Shown piece by piece: positions 50,801 to 62,812 of a stretch of 64,000 nucleotides of DNA (the first letter of the stretch is position 1; the number at the start of each line of letters is the position of its first letter). Position numbers and translations under genes: made by a program. Origin of the DNA: Paracyclopina nana (taxonomy: Eukaryota > Arthropoda > Copepoda > Cyclopoida > Cyclopettidae). The stretch lies in assembly GCA_019096065.1 (NCBI GenBank), contig JAGUCH010000001.1, forward strand, positions 7,316,001 through 7,380,000, read 5' to 3'. The notes beneath the pieces were generated by a model, which was not told where the DNA came from, did no database searches, and saw only the letters and a program-made list of their open reading frames with translations.

Positions 50801-52618
50801 TTGAAATATAATAATTACTTAACTTCACAATTCGTACAGAGGAATTGTAATGTTTATAGTTTTAGTTTTGTTTAAGTTAAGCTCTGACTTTTAAAAGTTA
50901 CCTTTTTAATTTAACAAGCTCAGTCGGCTAATTTTAATGACGTGCTACAAGTAACAAGAGCAGAATTAATATATCACGATGGTGTCTAGAGGATTCCACT
51001 GAGCAGCCAAAATTCTTCGACAATACCTCTGCCACCTCAGAAAAAAATAAGTAACATATTAAATAGGACAACTTACCATCCACACATGATTCGTTTTGGT
51101 ATTGGATTTTGAATTTTCAAGCGTTACCACAGCACGTCAGCACCTTGATCACAGCATGTTTAAGACTACCTATTTATAATACCGTTTTTAAAAGCCCTAT
51201 TATTTCTAATTGCCCATTTTCACCTTTTCATTAGGGCCGCACTGCTTTTCATGCGGTAAAATGTCAATAAAAAGGTTGGCAATTGTCTCTGCTAAACCTT
51301 ACGCCCAAATGTCGAACATTATGAAAACTATTTATGCAAAAAAGAAATTCACTGAAATCTCCTGCTTCCCGGCTTTCGCAATCGAGGATATCTAAAAACG
51401 CATGACCGAAAAAGCCCAATCTACTATAAATTTCCAATGCATCATAGCTTATGGAAAAAACAAAACAAGTCCATTTTGGATTTTTTTCGCTCATTTCGAG
51501 CTTTGAGTATCTATTTATATGAAGGTATTTTTAAGATAGTCATTCAAATCGATCCTTTTTACTGCTGCATCGACTGTAAATATATGCTTGCCTTAAAAAT
51601 TGTGACGCAGTTCACCTTGTTTTCAACTTTGGCGGGATACCTAATTCACTCATTAGCACTTTTAAAACACCAGTGCTGCCAGATGCGGCGGATTTATGCA
51701 GCAACGACTACTTTTAAGGCTGGAGCGGCCAGTTAAAAATTGTGGCGGCCCTTTTTTACTTAGGTATGGACAATTAGAGAAACCCAGCGGCATTTTTTCA
51801 AGTTTTGCCAAAATCTGGTTATTTTTAGCCAATTTTTGGATCGCCCCGATCACGGCTATTTTTGACAAAAGTGCGGTATGTTTTCATGTAAAAAAATCTT
51901 GAAGCTCTGTCTATTATTTTTCTGGTTTGGACACGTTCATGCGCTAGCGATAACACGTGAGGTATTTGGCTAACGTTGAAAAAAAGGACCAACTCAATTT
52001 GATACCCATGAATATTGCTGTGGTCCGTTTTAACAAAGGTGCGTTCCCTTGCTTTCAATTATTTTTACGCGGGTTCTTCATTCAATAGCGATCATTATCA
52101 GCAGCATTTTCATAGGATAGTTTTTCTCAGCAGAGTTTGGTTGGCTCCATCATGAGCCAGACCAATTCTTCGTTCCATTTTCATTATTGATTGAACCGAA
52201 TATGAAAGGAAGACGTTCCGGAATCATCAGTCAACATAAAAATGGAGGGGCGAAATCCAGTTGAAGAACTCCGAATTGTCATCATCTTCAAGCACGAGTG
52301 AACTAGGGAAATTGTCTTGGCAATTCTGTCGATACCCAAGGTAAAAACTTATCTCATTGCTGCGCGGGCTAGAGTTGTTCTTACACTATTGATTTATTCA
52401 GAAGGTAGCGGAAAACGCTTCAGAACATCTACTCCCTATCTATTCAATGCTGGTAGAAATTCGCCCTCAAAACAAGTCCACTTCAGCTCTCAAGAACATA
52501 GGCCAAAAGAACCCTCATCGGAGCCCTTCAATGACATCAAGAATGGCAAGGTAGGTGCTTTTTTATACATAATTTATTGCTGTATGCCAGATGCCATACG
52601 AATAACCGATTCCAGACT
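47826..52618. other. Large stretch without a confident gene
   Basis: Between RGS7 and TRP only short frames occur. The only piece with exon-like borders is about 52402-52551 on the plus strand, after TTTATTCAG and before GTAGGT. It encodes a frame containing RFRTSTPYLFNAGRNSPSK, but no compatible upstream or downstream exon was found. No RNA gene or repeat family is evident. Confidence 0.4.
52573..52578 (-). terminator. Polyadenylation signal for the TRP gene
   Basis: TTTATT on the plus strand reads AATAAA on the minus strand, about 40 nt after the TRP stop codon. Confidence 0.55.
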
Positions 52619-55600
52619 TTACAACCAACCGGTAATGTTTTTCCCGCTGCATACCGACTTCCCTTTCGGATCGAATTTTACATCGTCTGCGGTCTGAACT
52701 TCGACAACGGGATGTTTAGGACTTTTTGCTGGCGTTTTTAGGGGTGTCTTAACCTCGTCAACGGTGCTCTTCAACTCTTGACCTTGAGCCTCGTCTAATG
52801 GAATTTTGTGGCCGATAGAACTTTCTCCTGGGGGTGGTGACTCCGTGATTTTGGGTTGACTTACAACAGTTTTAGGAGAACTCAGCAATTGCGCATCGCT
52901 TGATGCAGCCAATGAGGAACCTACCCCTGGGCTTTTATTGGGTGGCGAGGGACTATTTGCGGGCATCGGAGAAGATGGAGTAGGAGTTGGAGAGGGTGTG
53001 ACCACAGGAGTTTTTGATTCATCAAGTCGCTTTGGAGTCAGTGGCATGGCTGCTGAATCGGCTGCAGATTTAGCTCCTTCAGTTACAGTAATAGATTTAC
53101 TGGCAGCCTCTGGAGTTTTCGGCATAGCTTTAGCTTCGGGGTTGTTGGGCGGACTTTTAATTTCAGGAGTTTTAGGAGGCTGTCTTACTTCCGGCGTTAT
53201 GGGTGGAGCAGCGGTGGTTGTTTCGCTGGCTTTGGCTGGGCTCTTCCCAGTGCTTGGTTGTTTGCTCGCCTTTAACGTTCCTAAAATATGATTAGTATTA
53301 GTTCCTGGTTCCTCTCAACCGATCTCAATGAAAGGTTAAAAATATCGTACCGGACTTTGGCTTGATTCCAATCTGTCCATTGGGTTTTTCATTTTCAACG
53401 TTCACTATGCTCTTCTTGGGGGATTTGTCGAAGAAGCCCCTGACAAATGTAAATGATAAGATTATAGTTATTATGTAATAGTCAAGCCTTACTCCTCGTC
53501 CTCTTCCAAAAATGGACTATCTTTCTTGATGACGTTCTTAAACTTGGCGTAAGCAATTCGGGTGGTCGGTGTGAATGAGGCTAATTTGGGATTATAAGTG
53601 ACCAGCTCATCTGAATTGAGCTCCAATATGCAAATGTTATCCGCAGCTTCTTGAGAGTTTCCTCTCATTATCAGAGATCTTCTGAGAGACCTGTTCCGCC
53701 TCCGGATGGAAACTGCAGTGCTTCCAATGGGGTCATTCCTCACCAATGCTGGGCCCTCATCACTTTCATTTTCATTGGCCTCTGCTTTGACAGCCTTCAT
53801 GGCAAGGCCCCTGAACTTCTCTTTGCTTGTCAATTTCGTACCAAGAGCCAATTTCGAAGAGCTTCTGCTTGCCCTGGAAGCTTGCTTTTGGAGACCTACT
53901 GCTATGGCGAAAATATCCTTTGCACCCATCACATCAGATTTGGAAATCTGGAATCCCTTTTGAATTTGCCGTTCCTGTAAATCGGCAAAAATTGCATGGG
54001 TTACTTAAGCTAAATCAGCAATTTGTCCTCACCAAATTTCTTGATTTTTTGCCTAGTGCATGAGCTTCCTCTGCCTTTATGTTCGGCGTTTTCATGTCGT
54101 TCATTCTCAATATGTTGATGAGCTCATATCTGAATGATCGGATGTCTTGCCTCACCTAAGAGCACGAACAAAATGACAAAAATGCGGATCTTTATTTGGA
54201 ATTTAGCCTATGGTTAGTATTTCTCAGAGGATCTATTTCTGATAACTACGCTAGATACTTTCTCATAAAAGGAGCTATTTGTTCTTTTCATCCACTTACT
54301 TCATTGATATCATCTTCCGTAATATTGGTATTTTCGGACTTTCTTTGTTCGCTTGTTACGTACCTCCGAACAAGACACCGCATAACTCTGTATTCATACG
54401 CAGCATGAGCTTACCCGTCATGTAATTAGGGATTGATTATCTTACCCAAAAAATCGAGAGTCCGCAGCGGCTTGATCATCTTCGGTGTACTTGGACGATC
54501 TGTCTTTGCAGAGCTCGCACTTGATGAATCTGAGAAAGGACTTTGGAGTGGGAATAAGGTTGAAAGGTGGAGGCACAGTGCTTCCTTCTTCAAAATACGA
54601 AATCCATAATTTACCTACGAAAAATTTAGTTATTCAGTGTGTTCGAAAAAATTGATTCCTAGTTACTTCGGGCAAACTTCCACTCGATGTCTGATCGCTC
54701 TGAGATAATTGTGTATGACGTTGACATCATAGCAATGAGCATATTGAGGAGGACAATTATATTGCAAACCGAGTAGCTGCCGAACATAAGCAGTCCCCAA
54801 AATCTGGAAAGGTTGACGTTGCTGAAATTTGCTGTCAATTCATTTTTATTGTGGTGCTCACCTGGTGAACTCTTTTATGCCAGTCAATTCAAAGTCTCCC
54901 AATTCCACTAGACCAAAACTAGCCCAAAAGAGGGATTGTGAAGTTTCCCATAAATTAGCAAATCTCCTCCACATAACACACGAGTCCCCTTCATTCTGCA
55001 TTAAACTTTGCATGATATGATGCGTCTAGAAAGCAGAGCTTATGAATTACCTCCCAGTCCGGAAGACCCCCAGGCAAGCTGTAGCACTTTTGTTTTTCCA
55101 AATCTGCATAGTACCACAAAAGCTGATTTAATCCGCAGCCGAAACTGAATAGGACCAAAATGTACATAACGAGGAATTTGCAGATGTCAATGATCATCTT
55201 GCCCAAGGAGACTTGAAGTGGCCCCAAGTACGGATTGATGCTGAAAATCTGAATGAGCTTCAGGTATGACGATATCATGCCAGCTCCAAAGAGCCCCTCG
55301 GATAGCAGCATTGGGTCAAAGGGGTGCCAATGTTCCCGGAGAATCCAAATTTCTTCTTCCGGCAATCCATCATATTGCAGCTTCAAAGACCATCCAAAAG
55401 AAATCGCGCGTAAGCCAATCCATCCCATAAAGGAGCCATAGCTGAAGATATCCGCCAAATTCCAAAGGTCCAGCAAGTAGTCGATTAAGCCTCTTTTATA
55501 GACTTCTTTCAGTGATTTCCAAATCAAGCCTTGCACCCACAGTATAATTATCATTTCAATTGGAGTTGGCAAGGAACCTCGCTCATATTTTCTCCAGTTG

Positions 55601-57181
55601 TCCTGAACTTGCCTCAGAAAAATGCCAACAACAGTGTCCGGAAACAAAAAGGCTGGAAATACCAAATGAAAATTGTACTTGACGTATTTTAGCGGGGGGA
55701 ACAGCATTACTGATAACGTCGATGATGATATGCTCTATTTGTTGGGATGCCAGAGCAAGCAAAAGCAAGAAAAACATGTAGGAGGCCGACTGAAAAATGA
55801 ATTTTAAAAAGGGCTTTCTGGCCAGCTGCCCCATGTGAGAATTAGGAGCCAAGATGTACGCAGCGGAAAAGATGGGGAACATGCAAGCATGCTTGATCAC
55901 ACAAATGATTTGCCTGACCACATGTAATCGTCTAAATCCTGGCAATCCATCATACCAAATCGCAGCCAAAAGCTGCTGAACGCTTGGATGCGCCACAAAT
56001 GTCTTCTGATTAGCGTCGATTCCCACTTCCAACCTAGACAAAGTTTGATGGGTGCCTAGAACACAAGTTGAGCTATATGGCAGGGGAGTTATTTGTTCGA
56101 ATTACCTGGAACCCATGGTGCTCCTCCCGGGTTATGATTGAGCACCACCTCTAGTTCGTAGCTGGTACGAGCCTGCGAAATCAATCCTACTGCAAACTCT
56201 TGCACCACCTTTCTAAGGTTGCCATATTCCTCTTTGAACTGCGACTCCATCACTCCCAGCCGTTTCAGTTCGTTGCTCAATTGAAAAGCAGTATAAATTG
56301 GATCTTTACTGCTCAGAGCAATCAGAGAGGGACTCGCTAGGGCTTTGTAGGCATTGATGCGAGCAAGGCTGAATCTCAGGGAATCCTCTGAGCTGGAAGT
56401 CAAACACTCCTCGCAGCTACATTTAACATCATGAGGCATCGGAATCGTGGCTCCTCTATCCAGCAGCATTTTCAAGATTTCATAGTTGTTTCTTTGAGCA
56501 GCCAAGATCAAAGGAGTCACATCTGGAGTGAAATTGGCTGTCACCTGCCGAGATAAGAAAAATCAGCCCCCTTTTCTTACTATGTACATGCTATGGTTTA
56601 ATCTTACTTGATCCACTGTTTCCCACGTGTACGGCTCGTTTTCTTTGTGAATGTCTTCTTCATATTGAAGTAGACATTCCACACCTTCCACATAGTCTTC
56701 TCTTATGGCCACCAAAATGGCGTCTCGTGGTTCAATGCCGGCCTCAATGAGAAAGTGCATCATTTCCAAGTTCTCGTTCTCGATGGCAATAATCAGACCC
56801 GTTCTCCCCAATGGATCCATGCAATTCAAGTCAAAGATGTTTTTCTTGCTGGAAAAAGCTTTGACAATCCTCTTGACATGAGCAACATCTCCGCGTTCGA
56901 CGTTTAGCAAAAAGGACTTCTCGTCAGCAGTCAAAATCTTTTGATCTGGTCGCACCTATGAAGCAGCAATTAGTCGCAATTTCGAGCAAAGCTGGATGGC
57001 TACTGAAAAAAGTGGAAAGTGTCTTCAATAGACTCACTGTTTCAAATTCACTGTTCCTTGAGGCATTTCGGGAAAGATGAGGCGGCTTTCTGACAGAGCC
57101 TGCTTTGTCTTGCTTATCAGTAGCTGCCTCATTTTTAACCAAGTTAGCCTGGCTTCCAAACTCAGGATCTTTTTTGCCCAT
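52619..57181 (-). CDS. trp: TRP phototransduction channel (TRPC subfamily)
   Basis: Thirteen minus-strand exons join in frame: 57038-57181, 56608-56955, 56106-56544, 55711-56055, 55051-55652, 54862-55025, 54667-54803, 54446-54614, 54300-54387, 54033-54155, 53493-53974, 53351-53439 and 52619-53280. They make 1263 residues; fly TRP is about 1275. N-terminal ankyrin repeats ([33 protein letters not shown]) lead to the TRP_2 region. Six TM spans follow, with [28 protein letters not shown] and [17 protein letters not shown]. The pore is [15 protein letters not shown], then [12 protein letters not shown] and the TRP-box-leading EWKFAR. The Pro/Lys-rich tail ([13 protein letters not shown]) ends GKNITGWL, like the GWL terminus of fly TRP that binds INAD PDZ domains. 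It is a light-activated Ca2+ channel of photoreceptor membranes acting downstream of PLC. Confidence 0.97.
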
Positions 57182-58413
57182 CTTCTTTTAATTATTGTTC
57201 ATCACCGTAGGAGTTGTCGACCTTTCTTTCCTTGGGGCCAGGATTAAAATGAACTCCAGGGGCTTCTTGTGAACCAATTATGCATTTTTGCTAGATGAGA
57301 AAATATGCAAGCATGCCAGTGAGAGCAACCTTGACGACTAGCGTTGGAATGAAATTGTACGGTTTCAATCACGTGATAAGCTCTAGTCTGAAGAAGCCAC
57401 TATTTACGCAGAGAAATATTTCATCTTGACCATTTGCATTTGTGGTGGATCAACAACGTTATGAACTTTGCCCTAAGCATGGAAGCTAAGGAGGATAAAA
57501 GGAAAATACTCGAGTTAGCAGTTGAGTGAAGGCCTGCCAGACTGCAGCAACACTATGGTTCTTCTCTCCGTACGTTTTTTTCCAATTGTGGGCAAATATT
57601 GTCTCATGTACATGAGAGTAAGAGAGAGGAAGAATAGGGAAAAACAAATCCAGGCCACGTCTAGCTAGTGAGCCATTGCTACCATAGATAAAGATCCGCA
57701 TCGTTCACTCGTCATTCTTCAGTCAGTGGGTCTCATGCAGACAAGACTTGGGCCTGGTTTACTTGACCCCATCAAAGCCTTGGGAGGGTTGCTTTCGTAG
57801 CTCTTTTACTGCATGGCTTACTGTTTATGAGCATGCGAGTAATTATTCTTTCGCTATATGTTATTAGTGATGTACTAATTTTTACATGTGGTGTGTACGA
57901 ATAATATTTGCCCCCTCATCTCCTCATGTACATCTTGGACATTACAGGATGTAGGCATTTCAATGGCTTGGTAATTTTAGATTCCTTCGGCCATTTTCTA
58001 GATTCGGAATCAAGATACCCCTAATTTTTTTTCTTTTTGCCAATAGAACTTTGATGAAGAAAAGTGCATTGAGGAAGCTTGCTCACATGTAGGGCATGTT
58101 TTGATCCAGTGTAGGATCCGGAATAAGGAACTTCAGCTCTCCAAGCTGCGCTAGACATCAGTGCAAAAAAAAATTCCAGAGTTTCTTTCAAGATAGCGTT
58201 ATGCATCTAAATTAGACACGCACAAACTGTCAAAGCTGTCAAAGTTCTCAATTAAGTCTTCTTTTCCTTTTAATAGGCAGCCAGCAAAGGAGACATTTAT
58301 GACCCGTTCATCTACCTTATCTATCCTTTCATCTTTATTTGATCTTAATTTTCCGAAATACTGAAGCAATATTTTAGCCATATGTCATTGAGCTCGCCTT
58401 ATACTTAGTCTTA
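57182..58413. other. Non-coding 5' flank of TRP
   Basis: No gene is supported in this stretch. It should contain the TRP promoter, which I cannot define by eye. Confidence 0.4.
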
Positions 58414-58825
58414 GGCCTGGATCAGCTGGTCCTGATTGCAGCGCAATTTCGGTCATAATTTCAGTTGCTGTTTGTAATTGCGCTGCAATTTAAGTGGATC
58501 AGCTACTACTGATAATTGCAGTGCAATTTCGGTGAGCAAAACAGCAGCGGAACTTTAAGAATAAAGTCAACCAAACCTTTGCAATTTCAGTTGGCCGAAT
58601 TTTTGGCCTTACTTGTCATAATAGAGGCTGTTTTTGGTAATTTAAGCTCTAATGATCCCATTTCTTAATTTTGGTCTTAAAGTTTTACTTTAAACCCGCT
58701 AAAGGAGTAATTTTTGCACATAGCAAAAATTGGATTACAATTACCAGCTGATCGCTGTTATGTGGACAATTGTCTCGCAATTACGGCGCTCAAAATTGCG
58801 GTAAAATAACCAGCTGATCCAGGCC
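58414..58825. mobile_element. Terminal-inverted-repeat (MITE-like) element
   Basis: The unit begins GGCCTGGATCAGCTGGT and ends with its inverse ACCAGCTGATCCAGGCC, a 17-bp inverted repeat, with TTA beside both ends as a possible target duplication. Internally, a motif like AATTGCAGCGCAATTTCGGT recurs at least three times in partial and inverted form, and TGGATCAGCT recurs near 58495. It has no open frame of note. It looks like a non-autonomous DNA transposon or foldback element. Confidence 0.7.
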
Positions 58826-59269
58826 TTAAGTTCTCTCAAAATACCATATTACTCGTAGCACCACATGCTAATCTGATTGTATTTTTAAGAAAAAGCTGTA
58901 ACATAACTTACAGATTTTCATGCAAAAATTTTTTGTATGCACCATTAAGCTTAGGTCCCCGCGCATGACAAATAAGAGGACAAAAATGGTAACAGCCTTA
59001 GCAAAGGCCTAAAGAACGCAAATGTCAAAAGACTTTTTTGTTTAAAAATGAAAGAACGAACAATCATTGGACAAAATAGAGGTTTGTTGGCAATTGGAGG
59101 TTTTTTCTTTGAAAATTATTAAAAAAATGTATTGCATTCGTGGCTTACTTTTATATTCATAAACCAAACATTTATTGCGTCACCATAATGGGTTAATTTA
59201 TGACGTTTGCATACATCTATCATCTTAGAGTGAGGCGATCGTTTTTATTGCAACATGGCTACATTTTTA

Positions 59270-59421
59270 TGCTCTGTTCATCTACAAACTCCTTAAGGAA
59301 TCGGAACGCGAAATTCCTTTGCGCAAAGGAGTTCTCAGTACATAAACTAGCTGCGTAGAGTTGTCATTCTGCATGGTTTCGTCATTATATATTCCTTAAG
59401 GAACGGTAGATGAACAGAGTA
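59270..59421 (-). mobile_element. MITE-like element, copy B
   Basis: This is the reverse-oriented second copy of the element at 38003-38152, with the same terminal GTTCATCTAC repeats, CCTTAAGG palindromes and CCTTTGCGCAAAGG centre. It differs at few positions, mainly in the stretch after the first CCTTAAGG. It lies just past the 3' end of the Ly6 gene. Confidence 0.75.
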
Positions 59422-59468
59422 TTAGTCCATTTATGAAGACAGCGTCAGGGATTTTATGGTAAGTAGTT

Positions 59469-62400
59469 TTATGTTGGACTACACTTTGACATAGCTTTAA
59501 CGACACATGAAATTGCAGCGATCGTCAATAAATGGGGCAGAGGCTTTGTTGGCGATTGATTAGTGCCCAGCATGGCTGCGATTCGTTGCTCTGTGAGGTC
59601 ATGCAGAGGCATGGTATTTTCTTTCTTAGTGAGATCACTAATATGGTTGTTGGTCAGCAAGTTGACGTTGTGGGTGCTGAACACTCGATTAGAGGTGGAA
59701 TTCACCATGGCATTAAGTCCATTGCACAATGGCTGATCACATAGGCAAACAGTGGCTCTCATAATGTTCACGAGGTGATTAGAGCAGTCTGGGTTCACTG
59801 CTGGAGCTTGGCTACATCTCCGACTTGTCACTGAAAGCAACGGAATTTATTTTATGTGTACTGCATTCACCAGCTTTTTGCATAGATATTGCTGCGTTGT
59901 CCCAGCTTGAACTTTTTTCTGCTCGAATATCTCCTCAGTCTGGCCTCAAAAGTAATGCAATCACACTACAAGTTTTGGAGATGAAAAAAAAAAAAGAAAA
60001 TTCGCGAGAGTTCGAAGGGTATACTTCTGCAAATATTTTCCAAGCTCTCCTTTATTTTGGAGCTGGTGGCAGGTTGCTACTTTTTTGCTATGTGTGCCAT
60101 GCGAGAGAAGGGTTATTATACTTAGCTGCTACATGGGTTGCTATTTTTTGCCCCAGAGTGGAAGAACAATTTCGAAAATGCTCCCTTAGGACTTACAATT
60201 TGGAGGCCATTGGAGAAGGACAATTGTAGCAGCATGGCCTTAAAAGAGGCCAAAAAGCTAGAGGATTGCATGACTAGCCAGTTGTAACAATATCAGCAGC
60301 AACGAATATGGCAAATACTGCTTATTGTAAAATAGCTCGGACGAAGCATGTAAGTACTGACTTTTGTGGTGAGCAAACTTCGATTCTGTCATCAGACAGC
60401 TGATGTAGGAAGAGTCATGGCATTGTTTGATATGGTTCCTCAGGTAGGCTTCACTTTCGTCGCAATTTTCACACTCATAACAAGTCAAGGCCGAGCAGCC
60501 TGAAAGAGAAAAATGACACAGGGATTCTGAAAGAAAGTTGATAATGCAAGCGGCTTTAATGGTGCGCATCTATCATTCCCATGTTGGTAGACTTTATGAC
60601 ACTATCACGAACTTTTTTCAGGGTTATGCTTACAAAACTTGTGGCGGCCACCGTGACGCAAGCATTGTGATCATGACATCATTACTCGAATAGCAGGGCT
60701 GGTCTTACTTAAATACGTAGAGGGGTGTCCAAACTAGATTACAAGCCAAACTTTTCCTCAATTTTTTACAGCTCAGGGTGCTGAGCACCAAAAACTAAAG
60801 ATTTCGCCTTGAAAGCTAAACGAGCAAGGTTACATCAGCAAAAACTGCCAATGAACGCAGGGGCACAAAACAAGCCCAAAAATCCCTAACAAAAAAGGGA
60901 AGAAGAGAAAAGTTTGAAGAAGTACTGGTGTCCAAATTCAATTAGCACAACGTCTTCTCCGTCCTCGTCGTCGTGTTCGCAAGCTTATTTAGTTTGGGAA
61001 GGATTCAAGTTCTCAGTCAACTTTTGGTGGCTCCTGCTGGATTTTTCTTCTGCATTCCAGTCATGGAAAGCTGGAAGCTAAAATGTGAAGAAAGACTCCG
61101 GCTTTGAGTTAGAATGCACCAACTTTTTCCCTTCTTGCTTGCTCTCTTTGGGTCTCCTCCATATAGTTTTTTGCCAGCTCTTGGCCCAAATTGTAAGTTA
61201 TTCAATTTGAGCCGACAACTAGGAAGTGTTTCAGTCACTAACTACAGCAAAAAGTTGGGGCAGGGGAATTATTTTCCTTCCGCAACTGGTGAGCCCATCA
61301 CTCTATGGCCCCCTCTAGTTCGATTTGGGCGCAATAAGCAACAAAAAGGGGTTCTAGCGGCAAGGGTCACACACATTTTAGCTGGGATGTTGCTCGGATA
61401 TACAGGAGATTACATGTCTTGAAAACACGCCTCTGGGTAAATACTTGGCCAAGTAATCCTAGGGCCCTCAGCTGAAAAAGCCTTTCTAATTGCGACCTTT
61501 CAAAAAGTGCAGTATCACCATCCAAGTTAGTTGGGACTGAAGCTCTTAAATGAAGCAACTGTTTCGCTTTTCAATTCCTTGGCTGTCCTGAGGATACCAT
61601 GACAAGGGCTGTATCCGCCATTTGTCCCAAAAGTGGTGGATATTGTGTTCCTTGTGCTTTTACTCGAAGCGGAAATGACTCATTACAAATTTCTAGTCTT
61701 CAAGGACGGAAGCTGTAGTAATGGAATATGCTCATTTTGCGCAGAATTTCCCCAATGTGCTATTGTCATGCAGTAGTCAGTCTATATTTCCCCAGCAGTT
61801 CCTATTCGTTTTTCTAGCTGCAGTGGTTGTCGATCTTGCTGCCAGCCGTGGTCTCTAAATCATCAACATAATGGATTGCGGCAGTTAAAAATTGGCTCTG
61901 CTCATTTCTCCCACGAGGCTTCAAGGCCAATGCAAACTTTTTGCATTATTGCCTCCATTCAACTCTTCTGGCATAATTAAACTCTGTTTTATAGTCACGG
62001 TGACAATGCAGCTGCCGTGCAATGAGAGCTGTGTTTACTGCACTCCAAAAAATACATTGCGGCCTAACTTTTTAGATTACCTTTCAGAAAATGAGCCCAT
62101 ATGCTAAACCTTTCTCGTCTGACAGATTACGTGAAACTCTTTGCAAGTTCTCTATGCGACTGATGCTGATGCATTTTAAAAGCGTATCATGGCAAAGAAT
62201 GTATTTAGAAGGAGAAAAAACTTTTCTGGCTCCAAAAGCTCAACTTTAAAAGCCTTTAGGGCGAACCTTAAGAGCAGTAGCAGGCTTTTCTCGTAATGCA
62301 TCACGACAAGAAATTACCCAAGTTTCGCGGCGGTCGGTGGCCACATTTTCTGTCATAGACCATAAGGAACTTGACACCTAACTATGCTTTCAGCTACTAC

Positions 62401-62812
62401 AATATTTTCACTCGTTTTCACACAAACCATGGAATAGCTGTACTCTACTTCAGGTGACTGCTGGTGGAGTAATGGTCTAACTTTGACTCTTCTCCAAAGC
62501 ATGATCAACAAATCAAATTACTCTTGGGAGTGCAGTAAAATCAGTCGCAAAAGGCTGAATTACAACAGTGCAGTGGTCCGAAAGCTACAATTTAGACATT
62601 TCCTGGCAGCAATAGCGACCCATTTTGCTGAAGCTCATAAATAATATGCGCAGAACAAAGTGGATGTGATAGCGCTATCATTCGCACGTGTTACAGAAGT
62701 TATCTCATTACCTGGCACAGACTTAAAATATGAGCTTACCATTTGACGCCAAAAAGGTGATTAGCAGGAGCAGGCAACTGAAGATGGGCGAGGCAATATC
62801 CATTTTAGTCAT
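59469..62812 (-). CDS. Ly6/quiver-like GPI-anchored protein
   Basis: Minus-strand exons 62740-62812, 60362-60499 and 59469-59830 join in phase (1 and 1) to 190 residues. Exon 1 is a signal peptide (MDIASPIFSCLLLLITFLASNG). The mature protein starts CSALTCYECENC and reaches the Ly6 closing motif VCLCDQPLCNG near residue 110. This is the Cys spacing of the three-finger Ly6/uPAR fold. After a 60-residue Asn/Ser/Thr linker comes a hydrophobic C terminus (LLTIAAISCVV), consistent with GPI anchoring. Arthropod members such as quiver/sleepless regulate K+ channels and nicotinic receptors, and others act at septate junctions; the partner here is unknown. The first intron is about 2.2 kb, unusually long for this window. 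The donor of exon 2 (GTCAGT) is non-ideal, so that border is less sure. An earlier in-frame ATG (MTK) precedes MDI. Confidence 0.83.

Noticed and set aside
55653..55710. Apparent frameshift between TRP segments
   Set aside because: A 58-nt intron (GTAATG to TTTCCAG) explains the change of frame; the joined protein matches TRP across the site.
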